Below are positions 62,875-64,000 of a DNA stretch of 64,000 bases, piece after piece. The stretch comes from Kutzneria buriramensis. Lineage in GTDB: Bacteria; Actinomycetota; Actinomycetes; Mycobacteriales; Pseudonocardiaceae. The first letter of the stretch is position 1; each line of letters begins with the position of its first letter. The translations under genes and the position numbers were made by a program. The notes beneath the pieces are model-generated. The model did not search any database and had not been told where the DNA came from. It saw only the letters and a program-made list of their open reading frames with translations. The DNA lies in NCBI RefSeq assembly GCF_003387475.1, contig NZ_QUNO01000002.1:186001-250000 (forward strand), read 5' to 3'.

Positions 62875-64000
62875 ACGCCTGCCTGCCCACCTCGACGACC
62901 GGCTCCGGCGACAAGAACCCCGTGGACTTCGGGGAGTTCGTCCGGGCGCGCGGCGGCCGCGGCTCGATCGTGGCCCAGCCGAGGATGGGGTTCAGCGACC
63001 CGAGCCGCATGCGAGAGGGGCTCATCGCCACCAAGAACGCCGACGCCACCACGGTCGGCACGCTCACCCTGGACAGCTACACCCGCGTCGGCGACCACGA
63101 GGCCGCGGACACCGCGCTGCGGGAGGGCCTGGCGCTCAACGGTTACCCGATCGTCAACCATTCCACCGAGACCACGAACTGGGTGCTGGACGGCGTCCGC
63201 GACGACGAGTTCCCGGTGCAGGTGCGGCACGGTTCGGCCACGCCGCTCAACATCTTCGCCTCCATGGTCAAGCTCAACCTGAACGCCACCGAGGGCGGCC
63301 CGGTCTCCTACTGCCTGCCCTACGGCCGTGTGCCGCTTCAGGACTCGGTGCGCAACTGGTCGCAGTGCTGCGAGATGTTCACCCAGCTCCAGGACCGTGG
63401 CATCGAGCCGCACCTGGAGACGTTCGGCGGCTGCATGATGGGGCAGCTGTGCCCGCCGAGCATGCTGGTCGCGATCAGCGTGCTGGAGGCCCTGTTCTTC
63501 TGCCACCACGGCCTGCGCAGCGTGTCCGTGAGCTACGCCCAGCAGACCAACCTGGACCAGGACATCGAGGCGGTGCAGGCGCTTCGCGCGCTGTGCGCCG
63601 AGTTGTTGCCGACCGTCAACTGGCATGTGGTGATCTACACGTACATGGGCATGTACCCGGTGACCGACCACGGGTGCGAACGCCTGCTGTCGACCGCCGC
63701 CGAGCTGGCGGTGGCCACCGGGTCGGAGCGCGTGATCGTCAAGACCGTCGCCGAGTCGCGGCGCATCCCCACCATCGCGGAGAACGTGCAGGCGCTGGAG
63801 CACGCGCACACCAGCACGCGGGTCGTCCGTCCGGGCGTCGGCGGTTCCACGGAACTGGCGAATTCCCAGACGTACCAGGAGGCCCGGGCACTGGTGCACG
63901 CCGTGTTGAACCTGCACAACGACCTCGGACAGGCTCTGCTGCTGGCATTCAAGCAGGGATATCTGGATGTTCCCTACTGCCTGCACCCGGACAATGCGGG
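62871..64000 (+). CDS. vinI-like: Glutamate mutase large (E) subunit, VinI-like, truncated at window end
   Basis: A frame of about 376 codons from GTG 62871 stays open to the window edge. It should fold as the catalytic barrel of adenosylcobalamin-dependent glutamate mutase. Recognisable blocks are RGSIVAQPRMGFSDPSRM near residue 32, QVRHGSATPLN near 117, HLETFGGCMMGQLCPPSM near 183 and VSYAQQTNLDQDIEAVQALR near 220. Typical E subunits are about 430-480 residues, so roughly 50-100 residues are missing. The GTGA overlap couples it to the S subunit. It supplies 3-methylaspartate for the starter pathway. Confidence 0.87.
   Translation, partial: MNACLPTSTTGSGDKNPVDFGEFVRARGGRGSIVAQPRMGFSDPSRMREGLIATKNADATTVGTLTLDSYTRVGDHEAADTALREGLALNGYPIVNHSTETTNWVLDGVRDDEFPVQVRHGSATPLNIFASMVKLNLNATEGGPVSYCLPYGRVPLQDSVRNWSQCCEMFTQLQDRGIEPHLETFGGCMMGQLCPPSMLVAISVLEALFFCHHGLRSVSVSYAQQTNLDQDIEAVQALRALCAELLPTVNWHVVIYTYMGMYPVTDHGCERLLSTAAELAVATGSERVIVKTVAESRRIPTIAENVQALEHAHTSTRVVRPGVGGSTELANSQTYQEARALVHAVLNLHNDLGQALLLAFKQGYLDVPYCLHPDNA

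Overview
The window is high-GC actinomycete DNA. The GC-rich third codon positions, GTG starts, ATGA/GTGA gene overlaps and family content all point to Actinomycetota; I cannot place the genus. Most of it is a modular type I polyketide synthase (PKS) cluster of the vicenistatin type: a macrolactam built on a beta-amino-acid starter. Its right end runs off the window.

Left flank (1-3.6 kb): primary metabolism. An IclR regulator (cut by the window edge) diverges from malate synthase aceB, which overlaps a DUF6986-type aldolase/citrate-lyase-like gene. A bidirectional terminator closes this block.

Regulation and export (3.6-12 kb): a NarL-type response regulator on the minus strand, a large ATP-binding LuxR (LAL) activator, a TetR repressor, and a two-gene ABC efflux pump. 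The TetR and pump promoters share an inverted operator.

Tailoring pair (12-14.6 kb): a DUF993 protein (dihydrodipicolinate-synthase-like barrel) overlaps a flavin monooxygenase resembling polyether epoxidases (Lsd18/MonCI type). A strong terminator follows, only about 50 nt before the first PKS gene.

PKS genes (14.7-54.7 kb): four collinear genes with eight extension modules (3+1+3+1) and a C-terminal thioesterase. All ATs carry malonyl-type HAFH motifs. Modules 1, 2 and 5-8 have KS-AT-DH-KR-ACP, module 4 has KS-AT-KR-ACP with an A-type KR, and module 3 has a DH and KR with lost catalytic residues. There is no ER. The predicted last stretch is a tetraene amide (C2-C9) with a C11 hydroxyl and a C13 ketone. 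No loading ACP is present, and the first gene begins with a docking helix, so the loading PKS must lie elsewhere, probably to the right.

Starter block (54.9-64 kb): an SRPBCC protein, then homologues of VinJ, VinK, VinL, VinM, VinN, VinO, VinH and VinI. In the vicenistatin model VinH/VinI (glutamate mutase) make 3-methylaspartate and VinN loads it on the free ACP VinL. VinO decarboxylates it to 3-aminoisobutyrate, VinM caps the amine with an amino acid, VinK passes the dipeptide to the PKS, and VinJ removes the cap before the thioesterase closes the lactam. VinI is truncated at 64000.

Six boxes resembling the PAS-LuxR consensus (core GGGAWWTCCC) lie in intergenic regions across the cluster and suggest one LuxR-family regulon. 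The most unusual feature is a polyether-style epoxidase coupled to a DUF993 enzyme in a macrolactam cluster whose third module has a dead reductive loop.
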